Source: Pseudomonas sp. Tri1
Lineage (GTDB): Bacteria; Pseudomonadota; Gammaproteobacteria; Pseudomonadales; Pseudomonadaceae
Assembly: GCF_017968885.1 (NCBI RefSeq)
Contig: NZ_CP072913.1
Span: 558,001-622,000 of the forward strand
Direction: 5' to 3'
Length of the DNA: 64,000 bases
Shown piece by piece: positions 17,506 through 28,064 of the stretch. Below the pieces are notes generated by a model. That model made no database searches and was not told the DNA's origin. It saw nothing but the letters and a program-made list of their open reading frames with translations. The translations under genes and the position numbers were made by a program. Position 1 is the stretch's first letter; every line of letters begins with the position of its first letter.

Positions 17506-18312
17506 GTGTTGAAAGTCGCGGTGGCATTTTTTGGTATCCCGAGAAACTCGGCGATCTGCTTCCCTTCTATTCGGGAAAACGTCCTGGCGCAAATCCCGCC
17601 TGGCAGCGAAGTGCAGTGTTTTTACCACCTGTACAAAATCGACGAGATCCACAATCCGCGCTCAGGTGAGCAAGGCGAGCTGAAAGCGGACAACTATGCG
17701 CCGTTCAGCACCATGACTGGCCGCCTCGAGTCGACCACCGGGATTCTGGAGCGCTGGGATTTCGAGCGGGTCAAGGCTTTCGGCGATGCTTGGGCGGACG
17801 AGCACATCTCCCTCAGAAACCTGATCTATCAGCTCAACTCCCTACACACCGTGACGGCCATGATGGAGCCTTTTGATCCGGATTTCGTCGTGTTCGTGCG
17901 TCCCGACATTTTTTACCACTCAGCCCTTCCAGCCTATGTATTTGCTCTCCCCGACGCCCGCCGGTTGAATGCCTACGTTCCGGATTGGCAATGGTGGGGC
18001 GGCTTGAACGATCGTTTTGCGATTTGCGGGCGGGATGCCTACCAGGCCTATGGCAAGCGTATCGAACGTATTTTCGATTTTTGCGCGGCGACAGGTAGAA
18101 AGCTGCATTCGGAACGTCTGCTCAAATACGCATTGCAGCAGGCGCGGGTCAGGGTTTGCACCCTGCCGACTGCTGCATCACGGGTGAGGATCAACGGCAC
18201 CCTCGCCGAAGAGTCGTTCTCGCCCAAACGCAACATGGGTAAGCGCGAGAATCGTTATTTCCATCTGTTCGCGCAGTGGCGCACCTATCTGGATAAGCGG
18301 CGCTCCACCTGA
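17506..18312 (+). CDS. Hypothetical glycosyltransferase-like protein
   Basis: This protein of about 268 residues has an N terminus LKVAVAFFGIPRN, typical of a nucleotide-binding strand. It also has FVVFVRPDIFY mid-protein and GGLNDRFAICGRDAYQAYG near residue 165. The last pattern occurs in several capsule and LPS glycosyltransferase-like families where an acidic pair binds metal or nucleotide sugar. I cannot assign it to a named family. GTG 17506 is preferred for its nearby GCAGG; TTG 17509 and ATG 17464 are alternatives. It is the last plus-strand gene of the LPS region, and its stop meets the minus-strand gene 2 bases on. Confidence 0.55.
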   Translation: MLKVAVAFFGIPRNSAICFPSIRENVLAQIPPGSEVQCFYHLYKIDEIHNPRSGEQGELKADNYAPFSTMTGRLESTTGILERWDFERVKAFGDAWADEHISLRNLIYQLNSLHTVTAMMEPFDPDFVVFVRPDIFYHSALPAYVFALPDARRLNAYVPDWQWWGGLNDRFAICGRDAYQAYGKRIERIFDFCAATGRKLHSERLLKYALQQARVRVCTLPTAASRVRINGTLAEESFSPKRNMGKRENRYFHLFAQWRTYLDKRRST

Positions 18313-18314
18313 GG

Positions 18315-19280
18315 CTATTTGTGCAGCGTTCCGCGGACCATGCGCATCAGGCCCATGGCCTTCTTGTGCAAACTGGTCAAGCCTTGGCGACGAGGGGGGT
18401 GCACCTCCAGGCCTTGTTTCACGAGCCAATCCTTCCAGCGGATACGCTCGTCGCGAACCACCCAGCCCTCCTGGCTGGCGAAGCTTTCAGCCAGGTGCAG
18501 GCCTCGTGTACTGGCCGCCACCAATTGATCGCGCTTGAGCGTATACAACTCACCGACCGGCTTGCCGTCTTCAAGGGGCATCAGGTACAAATCCGGCCGT
18601 TTGCGATCCAGGCGCGCCACCAGTTGATCGCCCTCAAGTCGTTCATCAACGTGAAACAGGCTCAGGGATTTGGCTTCCTTGGGCACATCCAGGCGCAAAT
18701 CGTAAATCAGTTGCAGCGATGCCGTCGGCAGATGCACGTAGGCCCGTGGTCGCTCGATCAACTGCAGATTGGCACTGCGTACCGGGCGGGCCGAGCCGGA
18801 CAGCGGCGTCAGGCGAAACGGCAAGGCTTCGCGGTAATGCAGCGCCGTGGCGTAGGGGGCGGGTAGCCAGGTGTCGTTGAAACGCCCGCCGAGCCAGCCT
18901 TCCGGGGTTTCCAGCAGGCATTCTTCGGCAATTTCATTGATGGCGGTGAGCAGTGGCAGGTTCAGCTCATGGGCCGGGACATAGCCGGAAATCAGCTTGA
19001 GCACCACATCACCGCGATCCTGTCGCCTTTGGCGTACCAGCACCCAATAGTCGCGGTTCTGCCAATGCAGGGTCAGCCGCACCGAGACGCCCAGGTTCGC
19101 CAGCTCCAGGGAAAAGCGTTCGGCATTGTCCACCGTCACCGGACGGCGACGCTGCAAGGTCTGGGAGAAGTTCAACGGCATCCCGACGCTCTGGTAACTC
19201 AGGCCTTCGGGTGTCGCTTCAACGAAAAGGGGCAGGGTCTTGAAGTTGCTCGGGTTCTTTCTGATAAGCGTACGCGGCAT
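18315..19280 (-). CDS. Conserved hypothetical protein with a degenerate Nudix-like box (PA4993-like)
   Basis: This 321-residue protein matches the position of PA4993, a conserved pseudomonad protein of unknown function. Residues about 95-120 read GYVPAHE, then nine residues, then NEIAEECLL. This resembles a Nudix box (G-x5-E-x7-REUxEExGU) with a two-residue insertion and with the arginine and last glycine replaced. If it is a Nudix fold, activity is doubtful. A strong ribosome site, AAGGAAGGAG, precedes ATG (first base 19280). It is third in a minus-strand operon after the FAD oxidoreductase and aldo/keto reductase, 34 bases downstream of the latter. Confidence 0.65.
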   Translation of the reverse strand: MPRTLIRKNPSNFKTLPLFVEATPEGLSYQSVGMPLNFSQTLQRRRPVTVDNAERFSLELANLGVSVRLTLHWQNRDYWVLVRQRRQDRGDVVLKLISGYVPAHELNLPLLTAINEIAEECLLETPEGWLGGRFNDTWLPAPYATALHYREALPFRLTPLSGSARPVRSANLQLIERPRAYVHLPTASLQLIYDLRLDVPKEAKSLSLFHVDERLEGDQLVARLDRKRPDLYLMPLEDGKPVGELYTLKRDQLVAASTRGLHLAESFASQEGWVVRDERIRWKDWLVKQGLEVHPPRRQGLTSLHKKAMGLMRMVRGTLHK

Positions 19281-19314
19281 GTCGGCTCCTTCCTTAAGGC
19301 CGCGCGAGGCGGCG

Positions 19315-20127
19315 TCAGTTTTTACGTAGGACCTTGGCTACGGTCGCGACGTTATGGGCGAGGTGCAGCGGATTGATGGTGCCGACAATAGCACTGGCGA
19401 CCCCGGGATGCTCAAACAACAGTTCGAAACTGGCACGGACCGGGTCCACGCCCGGGCTCAGGCAGACATGACCGCTGGCCAGGGCCTTCTTCACCAGGAT
19501 CGCTTTGCCGTGCTCGGCCGCGTAGTCAATGACAACCTTCTCGTTTCGTTCGTTCAGATTGTAGGTGACCATGGCGCAATCGCCTTGCTCCAGGGCTTTC
19601 AAACCGCCGTCGACGGTTTTCCCGGAAAAGCCGAAGCCGCCGATCTTGCCCTCGCGCTTGAGCGCCGCCAGGGTCGGGTAGACCTCACTGTCGTTGAGGA
19701 TCGCCAGGTCATTGCCGTCGGAGTGCACCAGCACCAGGTCGATATAGTCGGTTTCCAGGCGCTTGAGACTGCGTTCCACCGAGAAACGAGTATGGGTGGC
19801 GCTGAAGTCGTGGCGTGACTGGCCGTCGCTGAATTCTTCCCCGACCTTGCTGACAATCACCCAGTCCTGGCGCTGGCCACGCAACAGCGGGCCGAGGCGC
19901 TCTTCGCTGCGGCCATAGGCCGGCGCGGTGTCGATCAGGTTGATGCCTAGCTCGCGCGCCAGTTTGAGCAGCATGCGCGCTTCGTCGTCGTCGGGAATCC
20001 GGAAGCCGTTGGGGTACTTGACGCCCTGGTCGCGACCGAGCTTGACGGTACCCAGGCCCAGGGGGGAGACCCTGGGGCCGTTATGGCCCAGCGGGCGATA
20101 GAAGTCGTGCAGGGTCGGTTGGCTCAT
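19315..20127 (-). CDS. Aldo/keto reductase
   Basis: This 270-residue TIM-barrel oxidoreductase uses NADPH. Family features are LGLGTVKLGRDQG at the start, the catalytic-tyrosine segment LIDTAPAYGRSEERLG, the lysine strand VIVSKVGEE, and the histidine in VLVHSDG. The ATG (first base 20127) overlaps the stop of the upstream FAD oxidoreductase as ATGA, so both are translated together. The substrate is unknown. It is the PA4992 counterpart by position. The longer open frame upstream is out-of-frame shadow of the neighbour. Confidence 0.88.
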   Translation of the reverse strand: MSQPTLHDFYRPLGHNGPRVSPLGLGTVKLGRDQGVKYPNGFRIPDDDEARMLLKLARELGINLIDTAPAYGRSEERLGPLLRGQRQDWVIVSKVGEEFSDGQSRHDFSATHTRFSVERSLKRLETDYIDLVLVHSDGNDLAILNDSEVYPTLAALKREGKIGGFGFSGKTVDGGLKALEQGDCAMVTYNLNERNEKVVIDYAAEHGKAILVKKALASGHVCLSPGVDPVRASFELLFEHPGVASAIVGTINPLHLAHNVATVAKVLRKN

Positions 20128-21299
20128 GGCAACAGTTGCTCCCAGGCCGGGACGCCCATGGGCGGTTTCGGCAGGTCCGGCAACGGGGCCGGGTGACTGG
20201 GCTGGACGCCATCGCGCTGCAGCGCACTGATCACCCTGTCTGCGAAGTCCGGGGCCAGGGCCAGTTTGGTCGGCCAGCCCACCAGCAAGCGATCCTGCTC
20301 GGCGAGGAAGGCATTGTCCGGGCGGGTCAGGCCCGATTGCAGGGGCTCGGCGCGGTCTACCCGCAGCGTGGCCCATTGTGCGGTACTGAGGTCGACCCAT
20401 GGCAGCAATTGGCCGAGTTCCTTCTGGGCGGCGGCGATCTGCGCAGCGGGCTCGCGGGCCACGCCGTCACCTTCGGCGAGGTCGCCACCCAAGTACCAGA
20501 CCCATTGGCCATCAGCGGCCGGATGGGTGGTCACGGTGACGCGCGGCTTCGGTCCGCCGCCCAGGCAATGGGCGTAGAGCGGCTTGAGGCTCGGGCCCTT
20601 GACCAGGACCATGTGCAGTGGCCGGCGCTGCATGGCCGGTTGGTCCAGGCCCAAGGCGGCGAGCAGGTCGGCGGTGCCACCTCCGGCGCTGAGGACAATG
20701 CGCTGGGCGCGGATCTGGCGACCATCCACCTTCAGTCCCACCAGTGCGTCGCCTTCGCGCAGCGGCTCGATGTGTTGCCCTGCCAGCAAGCCGTCGCCGG
20801 CCAGTTCGGCCAGCCGTGCGATCAGGCTGGGCACGTCCACCACCAGCTCGGCCAGGCGATAGACCTTGCCTTTGAAACGCTTGTCTTGCAGGGCCGGTGG
20901 CAGTTGCTCGCCCTTGACCTGGTCGACCCGTCCGCGCACGGCCTTGCTGGCGAAGAAACTGGTGAGGTTGCCGGCCAGGGTGCCGGGGGACCAGAGGTAA
21001 TGGGCATCGGACAGCAGGCGCACGCCGGACAGGTCCAGTTCACCCTCGCCCTTCAGGGCTTCGCGCCAACGCCGCGGCATGTCGGCGATGGCTTCCGAGG
21101 CACCGGTCAAGGCGCCGTGCAAGGCGTACTTGGCGCCGCCATGGATGATGCCCTGGGATTTGACGCTTTGCCCGCCGCCGAGGCTGGCGCTTTCCACCAG
21201 CACGGTCGAAAAACCCTGGCGACGCAAGCGCGCGTTCAACCAGAGGCCGGCGACTCCGGCGCCGACAATCAGAACGTCGGTGGAAATAACGGATGGCAT
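20124..21299 (-). CDS. FAD-dependent oxidoreductase (DAO family)
   Basis: This 391-residue protein has an N-terminal FAD-binding dinucleotide fold, VLIVGAGVAGLWLNARLR, and a glycerol-3-phosphate-dehydrogenase-like DAO domain (SVKSQGIIHGGAKYAL). It is likely cytosolic. The substrate cannot be told from sequence; the operon partner is an aldo/keto reductase, so a two-step redox conversion is possible. It is the first gene of the minus-strand operon and matches PA4991. The start is ATG, first base 21299. Confidence 0.85.
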   Translation of the reverse strand: MPSVISTDVLIVGAGVAGLWLNARLRRQGFSTVLVESASLGGGQSVKSQGIIHGGAKYALHGALTGASEAIADMPRRWREALKGEGELDLSGVRLLSDAHYLWSPGTLAGNLTSFFASKAVRGRVDQVKGEQLPPALQDKRFKGKVYRLAELVVDVPSLIARLAELAGDGLLAGQHIEPLREGDALVGLKVDGRQIRAQRIVLSAGGGTADLLAALGLDQPAMQRRPLHMVLVKGPSLKPLYAHCLGGGPKPRVTVTTHPAADGQWVWYLGGDLAEGDGVAREPAAQIAAAQKELGQLLPWVDLSTAQWATLRVDRAEPLQSGLTRPDNAFLAEQDRLLVGWPTKLALAPDFADRVISALQRDGVQPSHPAPLPDLPKPPMGVPAWEQLLP

Positions 21300-21390
21300 G
21301 CAGCGACCTCAGTGTTCAAGACGAGGGCGCAGTATACAGACTCGGTGCTGAGGGAATTTGTTGACGATCAATCGCGGCATGGATAAACCC

Positions 21391-21418
21391 GTGGCGAGGG
21401 AGCTTGCTCCCTCGCCAC
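21391..21418. repeat. REP-type palindrome
   Basis: A perfect palindrome: GTGGCGAGGGAGC (21391-21403) pairs with GCTCCCTCGCCAC, with TT at the centre. A second copy, with AA at the centre, is at 54248-54277. It lies between the SMR gene and the FAD oxidoreductase operon. Confidence 0.8.
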
Positions 21419-21449
21419 AGAGTATTCGAGTTCGAATGATCAGCGGGTT

Positions 21450-21782
21450 TCAGTGCCCGGCAGTCTTGGAAAAGAGTTGGATCACGACAACCCCAAGCAC
21501 AATCAACGCCATCCCCAGCATTGCCGGCACGTCCAGCTTCTGCCCGTAGATGAACAGCGCTGCCACGCTGACCATGACGATCCCCAATCCAGCCCATACC
21601 GCATACGCCACGCCCACCGGGACGGTGCGCACCACCAGGGTGAGCATCCCGAATGCGGTGGCATAGCCGACGATGACCAGCAACAGGGGCAGCGGGGTGC
21701 TCAAGCCTTTGATCGCTTTCATCGAAACGGTGGCGATCACTTCGGCGCAGATGGCGATGGCCAGGTAGTAGTAGGCGTTCAT
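21450..21782 (-). CDS. Small multidrug resistance (SMR) efflux protein
   Basis: This 110-residue protein has four membrane segments and is full length for the EmrE/QacE family. The essential membrane glutamate lies in AICAEVIATVSMKA (Glu14), with the conserved AYAVWAGLG in the third segment. It exports cationic compounds or guanidinium-type substrates in exchange for protons, as a dimer. The ATG (first base 21782) has AGAGGAAT upstream. It is divergent from the LysR regulator across 103 bases, the usual layout for a regulator and its target. It is the PA4990 counterpart. Confidence 0.92.
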   Translation of the reverse strand: MNAYYYLAIAICAEVIATVSMKAIKGLSTPLPLLLVIVGYATAFGMLTLVVRTVPVGVAYAVWAGLGIVMVSVAALFIYGQKLDVPAMLGMALIVLGVVVIQLFSKTAGH

Positions 21783-21856
21783 GGGCGATTCCTCTGTGTA
21801 TGTTGCGTCTTTCGATGTCGCCATTTTAGGGTTGCGTCAGATGGGGTAAAGTCATT

Positions 21857-21879
21857 ACCTATCTGTATAAGAGATAGGT
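21857..21879. promoter_or_regulatory. Likely LysR operator between SMR and lysR genes
   Basis: A perfect 8-bp inverted repeat, ACCTATCT (21857-21864) and AGATAGGT (21872-21879), is separated by 7 bases. It contains ATC-N9-GAT, fitting the T-N11-A rule for LysR-type regulators. It ends 6 bases before the lysR ATG, so binding would block lysR itself (autoregulation) and could activate the divergent SMR gene. Confidence 0.6.
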
Positions 21880-21885
21880 TGAGCC

Positions 21886-22776
21886 ATGAACGTGCAATGG
21901 AATCTGGAACAATTGCGGCTGTTTGTCGGTGTTGCCGAAAAGCGCTCGTTTTCCGCCGTGGCCCGGGATCAACGCAAGGCTCAATCGGCCATCAGCAGTG
22001 CGATCGCTCTGTTGGAAACCGACCTGGGGGTGAGCCTGTTCGAACGCAGTAGCGGTCGTCAGCCAACGCTCACTGAGGCCGGCGAGGCGTTGCTGGAAGA
22101 GGCGCGGGAGGTGCTACGTCAGTGCGAGCGCCTCAATGGCCGGGCCCTGGCCCTGATGCGCGGCCAGGAGGCGCGACTCCGCCTGGCCCAGGATGAGGCC
22201 ATGCCCTACCAACCGGTCATCGACAGCCTGGTCGCCCTGGCCGAGCAATTTCCTACTCTCGAAGTGCAACTGGCCAGTGCCGCCCAGGGCGATGTCGCGC
22301 GTAAGCTGGTGGAGCGTCACGCCGACCTGGGCTTGCTGTTCTACCACGACCGAATCCCCGAGGCGCTGGAGCGCCGGGTGTTGGGCAGCATCGAGATGGT
22401 GACAGTGTGTGGCCGGGACCATCCACTGGCCCATCACGAGTACGTGACCTATCTGGAAATGGCCCGGCATCGGCAGTTGTTGATGGCGACCCAGGCCAGC
22501 GTCTACCCCGGCAGCGAGCAAGCCAGCCCGCAAGTCTGGCGAGCCGACAGCTTCTATGTCTTGGCTGAATGGCTGAGGAGCGGGCTGGGTTGGGCATGGC
22601 TGCCACGGCATGTGGTGCAATACCCGGCTTACCTGGGGGATATGGTCGAACTCAACAGCGAGTGGATCCCGCCAGCCCTGGTGGTGGAGCTGGTTTGGCG
22701 CCGCGACGAACCCCTGGGCCCGGCCGCGCGCTGGCTGGCGGAACGTTTTGCTGTGCAGTTGCAGGCGATTGGCTGA
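21886..22776 (+). CDS. LysR family transcriptional regulator
   Basis: This 296-residue protein has an N-terminal winged helix-turn-helix (residues about 5-65: LRLFVGVAEKRSFSAVARDQ, then SAISSAIALLETDLGVSLFERS). A periplasmic-binding-like effector domain follows. It is divergent from the SMR efflux gene and sits next to an inverted repeat that fits its binding site. It probably controls that gene and itself. The effector is unknown. It is the PA4989 counterpart. waaA starts 22 bases after its stop, so some read-through is possible. Confidence 0.88.
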   Translation: MNVQWNLEQLRLFVGVAEKRSFSAVARDQRKAQSAISSAIALLETDLGVSLFERSSGRQPTLTEAGEALLEEAREVLRQCERLNGRALALMRGQEARLRLAQDEAMPYQPVIDSLVALAEQFPTLEVQLASAAQGDVARKLVERHADLGLLFYHDRIPEALERRVLGSIEMVTVCGRDHPLAHHEYVTYLEMARHRQLLMATQASVYPGSEQASPQVWRADSFYVLAEWLRSGLGWAWLPRHVVQYPAYLGDMVELNSEWIPPALVVELVWRRDEPLGPAARWLAERFAVQLQAIG

Positions 22777-22798
22777 AAAACCGATAAACTCCGCCGCC

Positions 22799-24079
22799 AT
22801 GAACAGAACTCTCTATAGCGCGTTGTTTTATCTGGGGCTGCCACTGGTAGCGATTCGGCTGTGGCTGCGGGCGCGCAAGGCGCCGGCGTATGCCCGGCGC
22901 ATCGGCGAGCGATTTTCCTGGGGGCTGCCGGTCATGGTGCCTGGAGGTATCTGGGTTCATGCGGTGTCGGTGGGCGAGAGCATTGCCGCCGCGCCGATGA
23001 TTCGCGCCTTACTGCAACGTTATCCACAGTTGCCGATCACGGTCACCTGCATGACGCCCACCGGTTCGGAGCGGATCCAGGCCCTGTTCGCCAACGAGCC
23101 GCGCATTCAGCATTGCTACTTGCCCTACGACTTACCCTGCGCCGCCAAGCGTTTTCTCGATCGAGTTCGGCCGTCCCTGGCGGTCATCATGGAAACCGAG
23201 CTGTGGCCCAACCATATCCACCAGTGTGCCAAGCGCGGCATTCCCGTGGCCCTGGCCAACGCGCGGCTGTCGGAGCGCTCGGCGCGCGGTTACGCGCGGT
23301 TCCCCAAGTTGACCCGGCCGATGCTCGCCCAGATGAGTCTGTTCGCCGTACAGACTGAAGCCGAAGCCGAGCGTTTTCGCCAGCTGGGCGCCCGGGCGGA
23401 AACCGTCGAGGTCACCGGCTCGATCAAGTTTGACCTGACGATCGACCCGCAACTGCTGGAAAGCGCCAGTGCCTTGCGTCGCCAGTGGCAAGCGACGGAG
23501 CGCCCGGTGTGGATCGCCGCCAGCACCCATGAAGGCGAGGACGAAGTGGTGCTGGCCGCCCATCGTCAATTGCTCGACAGCTATCCCGACGCCTTGCTGA
23601 TTCTGGTGCCGCGGCACCCCGAGCGTTTTGATGCGGTGCATCAGCTGTGTGAAAACCAAGGCTTCGCCACGGTCCGGCGCTCCAGCACACAACCGGTCAC
23701 CGCCCAGACGTCAGTGTTGCTGGGCGACACCATGGGCGAACTGCTGTTTCTCTACGCTTTGGCTGACAGCGCTTTTGTCGGTGGCAGCCTGGTGCCCAAC
23801 GGTGGACACAACCTGCTGGAACCAGCGGCTCTTGCGAAGCCGGTGCTCAGTGGGCCGCACCTGTTCAACTTTCTCGAAATCGCCGCGCAACTGCGCGCCG
23901 CTGGTGCTCTGGCGGAAGTGGACGATGCCCAAAGCCTGGCCCTGGCGGTACAGCGCTTGTTTGAACTGCCGCGCGATGCCCAGCGCATGGCCGAGGCGGG
24001 GTTGAAGGTGATGCACACCAATCAAGGCGCGTTGCAGCGATTGCTGGAGGGGTTGGGGCGGTTGCTCGCCAGACAGTGA
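22799..24079 (+). CDS. waaA: Kdo transferase (lipid IV-A 3-deoxy-D-manno-octulosonic acid transferase)
   Basis: This 426-residue GT30 enzyme is anchored by an N-terminal membrane segment (residues about 5-22). It adds Kdo residues from CMP-Kdo to lipid IV-A, the first core step. Family marks include WVHAVSVGESIAA (with the acidic catalytic residue), METELWPN, and GGSLVPNGGHNLLEPAAL in the donor domain. I chose ATG 22799 (MNRTLYSALFYLG); the longer frame overlaps the lysR gene. It is the PA4988 counterpart. Its stop is followed at once by a hairpin repeat that may serve as a terminator against the convergent opmH-like gene. Confidence 0.95.
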   Translation: MNRTLYSALFYLGLPLVAIRLWLRARKAPAYARRIGERFSWGLPVMVPGGIWVHAVSVGESIAAAPMIRALLQRYPQLPITVTCMTPTGSERIQALFANEPRIQHCYLPYDLPCAAKRFLDRVRPSLAVIMETELWPNHIHQCAKRGIPVALANARLSERSARGYARFPKLTRPMLAQMSLFAVQTEAEAERFRQLGARAETVEVTGSIKFDLTIDPQLLESASALRRQWQATERPVWIAASTHEGEDEVVLAAHRQLLDSYPDALLILVPRHPERFDAVHQLCENQGFATVRRSSTQPVTAQTSVLLGDTMGELLFLYALADSAFVGGSLVPNGGHNLLEPAALAKPVLSGPHLFNFLEIAAQLRAAGALAEVDDAQSLALAVQRLFELPRDAQRMAEAGLKVMHTNQGALQRLLEGLGRLLARQ

Positions 24080-24107
24080 TCGTTCCCACGCAGAGCGTGG
24101 GAACGAT
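24078..24107. repeat. Short palindromic repeat (GATCGTTCCCACGC family), possible terminator
   Basis: ATCGTTCCCACGC (24079-24091) pairs perfectly with GCGTGGGAACGAT (24095-24107) across a 3-base loop. It lies between convergent waaA and the TolC-family gene and overlaps the last bases of waaA. It belongs to the same family as the copies at 946, 45045 and 52434, here in its short form. Confidence 0.8.
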
Positions 24108-24129
24108 GGGCACAAGGATTATTCGTTAA

Positions 24130-25569
24130 TTACTGCGCCGGCCGCGAGCGCAACTGCTGTGCCGCCGCTTGGGCCAGGTCCGGCGGCAGGAAGTCTCTGT
24201 CCGGGTTGTAATCGGGCTTGAGGTAGCGCGACAGATCCTGCAAGTCCGCCGGGCTCAAGGTGCCGGCGGCCTGCTTCAGGCGCAGGTTGTCGAGGATGTA
24301 GTCGTAGCGGGCGTTGTTGTAGTTGCGCACCGAGGTGTACAGCTGGCGCTGGGCATCGAGCACATCGACGATGTTGCGGGTGCCGACCTGATAGCCGATC
24401 TCCGTGGCTTCCACCGCACTCTGGTTGGAGATGATCGACTGGCGCCGAGCCTGGACCTGTTCCACATCGGTATTCACCGCGCGGTGCAGGTTACGGGTGT
24501 TTTCCACCACCTGCCGGCGCAGGCCTTCGCGTTGTTGTTCGGTCTGGGTGAGCTGCGAGTAGGATTCGCGAACCTGGGAACTGGTCAGCCCGCCGCTGTA
24601 GAGCGGGATACTCAGTTGCAGGCCGATGGTGCGTTGCTCGGCATCACCGCCGTAGCGCTGGCCGGTCGGGTTCGGGTTGGTGAAGCCGAGGCCATCGTTG
24701 TCGCCTTTTTTGTACTGGGCTATCGCATCGAGGGTGGGTGCGTGGCCGGCCTTGCGCTGACGCAGCGTATCCTCGGCGGCGGTCACGGCATAGTTGCTGG
24801 CCAGTAAATTCAGGTTCTGCTTGGCCGCCGTATCCACCCAGGCCTTGGCGTCGTTCGGTGCCGGCGGCAGGATCGGCAAGGTATGGACGATGCCCTGCAG
24901 CGAGTTGTATTGACGGTTCGTCAGGGTGATCAAGGCTTCGAAGGCGTCGTCGACCTGGCGCTGGGCGAGGATCCGGTTGGCCCGGGCAGTGTCGTAGCTG
25001 GCCTGGGATTGCAGCACATCGGTCTTGTCCGACAGGCCCACGTCGAAGCGCTCGTTGGACTGGTCGAGCTGACGCTTGAACGCCGCTTCCTCAGCCTTGG
25101 TCGAGGCCAGGTTGTCCTGGCTGCGCAGCACGTTGAAATAGCTCTCGGCGCTTTGCAGGATCATGTTCTGTTCGGTGGCGGACAATTGCAGCGACGCTTG
25201 TTCGTCGACGGATTTTGCCGCCTGCAATTGAAACCAGCGATCGGCGCGGAAAATCGGTTGGGACAGCGTGGCCTGGTAAACCGTGGAACTGCGGGTGGCG
25301 GTCATCGCCGGCTGGTCGAGTTCGGTACGGGTGTTGTTCAAGTCTGCACCGGCCGAGAGGTTCGGCAGCAACCCGGCACGCGCCTGGGGCACCACTTCCT
25401 TCTGGGCGCCGTACTGGGCGCGGGCAGCGGCCAGGTCGGCGTTGTTGTCCACCGCTTCCTGATACACGCTCACCAGATCGGTTTTGGTGGTCAAGGGCGC
25501 TTCGGCAGCCCAGGCCATTCCATTGGACGCACAAGACACGGCAAGGGCCAGTGAGAGTTTGCGCAGCAT
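24130..25569 (-). CDS. opmH: TolC family outer-membrane channel protein (OpmH-like)
   Basis: This 479-residue protein has a signal peptide (MLRKLSLALAVSCASNGMAWA, cut before AEAP) and two repeated outer-membrane-efflux domains rich in helices. The C-terminal LGIDVLDAQ-type segment appears as VGTRNIVDVLDAQRQLYTS. It forms the trimeric exit duct for type I secretion and efflux pumps. Its position next to thiC matches PA4974 (OpmH), the closest TolC homologue of P. aeruginosa. The start is ATG, first base 25569; the extra 24 codons upstream are not signal-like. It is divergent from thiC. Confidence 0.9.
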   Translation of the reverse strand: MLRKLSLALAVSCASNGMAWAAEAPLTTKTDLVSVYQEAVDNNADLAAARAQYGAQKEVVPQARAGLLPNLSAGADLNNTRTELDQPAMTATRSSTVYQATLSQPIFRADRWFQLQAAKSVDEQASLQLSATEQNMILQSAESYFNVLRSQDNLASTKAEEAAFKRQLDQSNERFDVGLSDKTDVLQSQASYDTARANRILAQRQVDDAFEALITLTNRQYNSLQGIVHTLPILPPAPNDAKAWVDTAAKQNLNLLASNYAVTAAEDTLRQRKAGHAPTLDAIAQYKKGDNDGLGFTNPNPTGQRYGGDAEQRTIGLQLSIPLYSGGLTSSQVRESYSQLTQTEQQREGLRRQVVENTRNLHRAVNTDVEQVQARRQSIISNQSAVEATEIGYQVGTRNIVDVLDAQRQLYTSVRNYNNARYDYILDNLRLKQAAGTLSPADLQDLSRYLKPDYNPDRDFLPPDLAQAAAQQLRSRPAQ

Positions 25570-25727
25570 GAGGCGTTCCCTACTTCTCAAATGATTGCGC
25601 ACAAGAGGCGCGGCGTAGCGAGTGTAGTTGCGCGGGCGCACGGCAACAATCCTGTATTTGCGCCATTCATCACGCCTTTTGCCCTGGCGATGGCGTTCTC
25701 TGATAGTTGTGTCTAGACTGGCCGGGT

Positions 25728-27894
<2,167 letters not shown>

Positions 27895-27925
27895 TGTGAG
27901 CCGAAGGCGGCGGTGTTTTCACCGC

Positions 27926-28027
27926 CGTCATCGCGAGCAAGCTCGCTCCCACAGTGGATCTCGGTCGTTCACAAATCTTGTGCTCACCGCAAGTCCCCTG
28001 TGGGAGCGAGCTTGCTCGCGATAGCGG
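27926..28027. repeat. Pair of inverted REP elements (REPIN)
   Basis: Two REP units in opposite orientation are separated by about 40 bases: CATCGCGAGCAAGCTCGCTC near 27929-27948 and GAGCGAGCTTGCTCGCGAT near 28004-28022. The arms can fold into one large cruciform. The pair lies between thiC and the permease gene. Confidence 0.85.
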
Positions 28028-28064
28028 CCAAAAAAACAACAAATATTCCTCTGAGATAACACTC

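Noticed and set aside
27954..28064. N-terminal extension of the CytX-type permease
   Set aside because: The extension translates the REP pair and has no membrane or family character.
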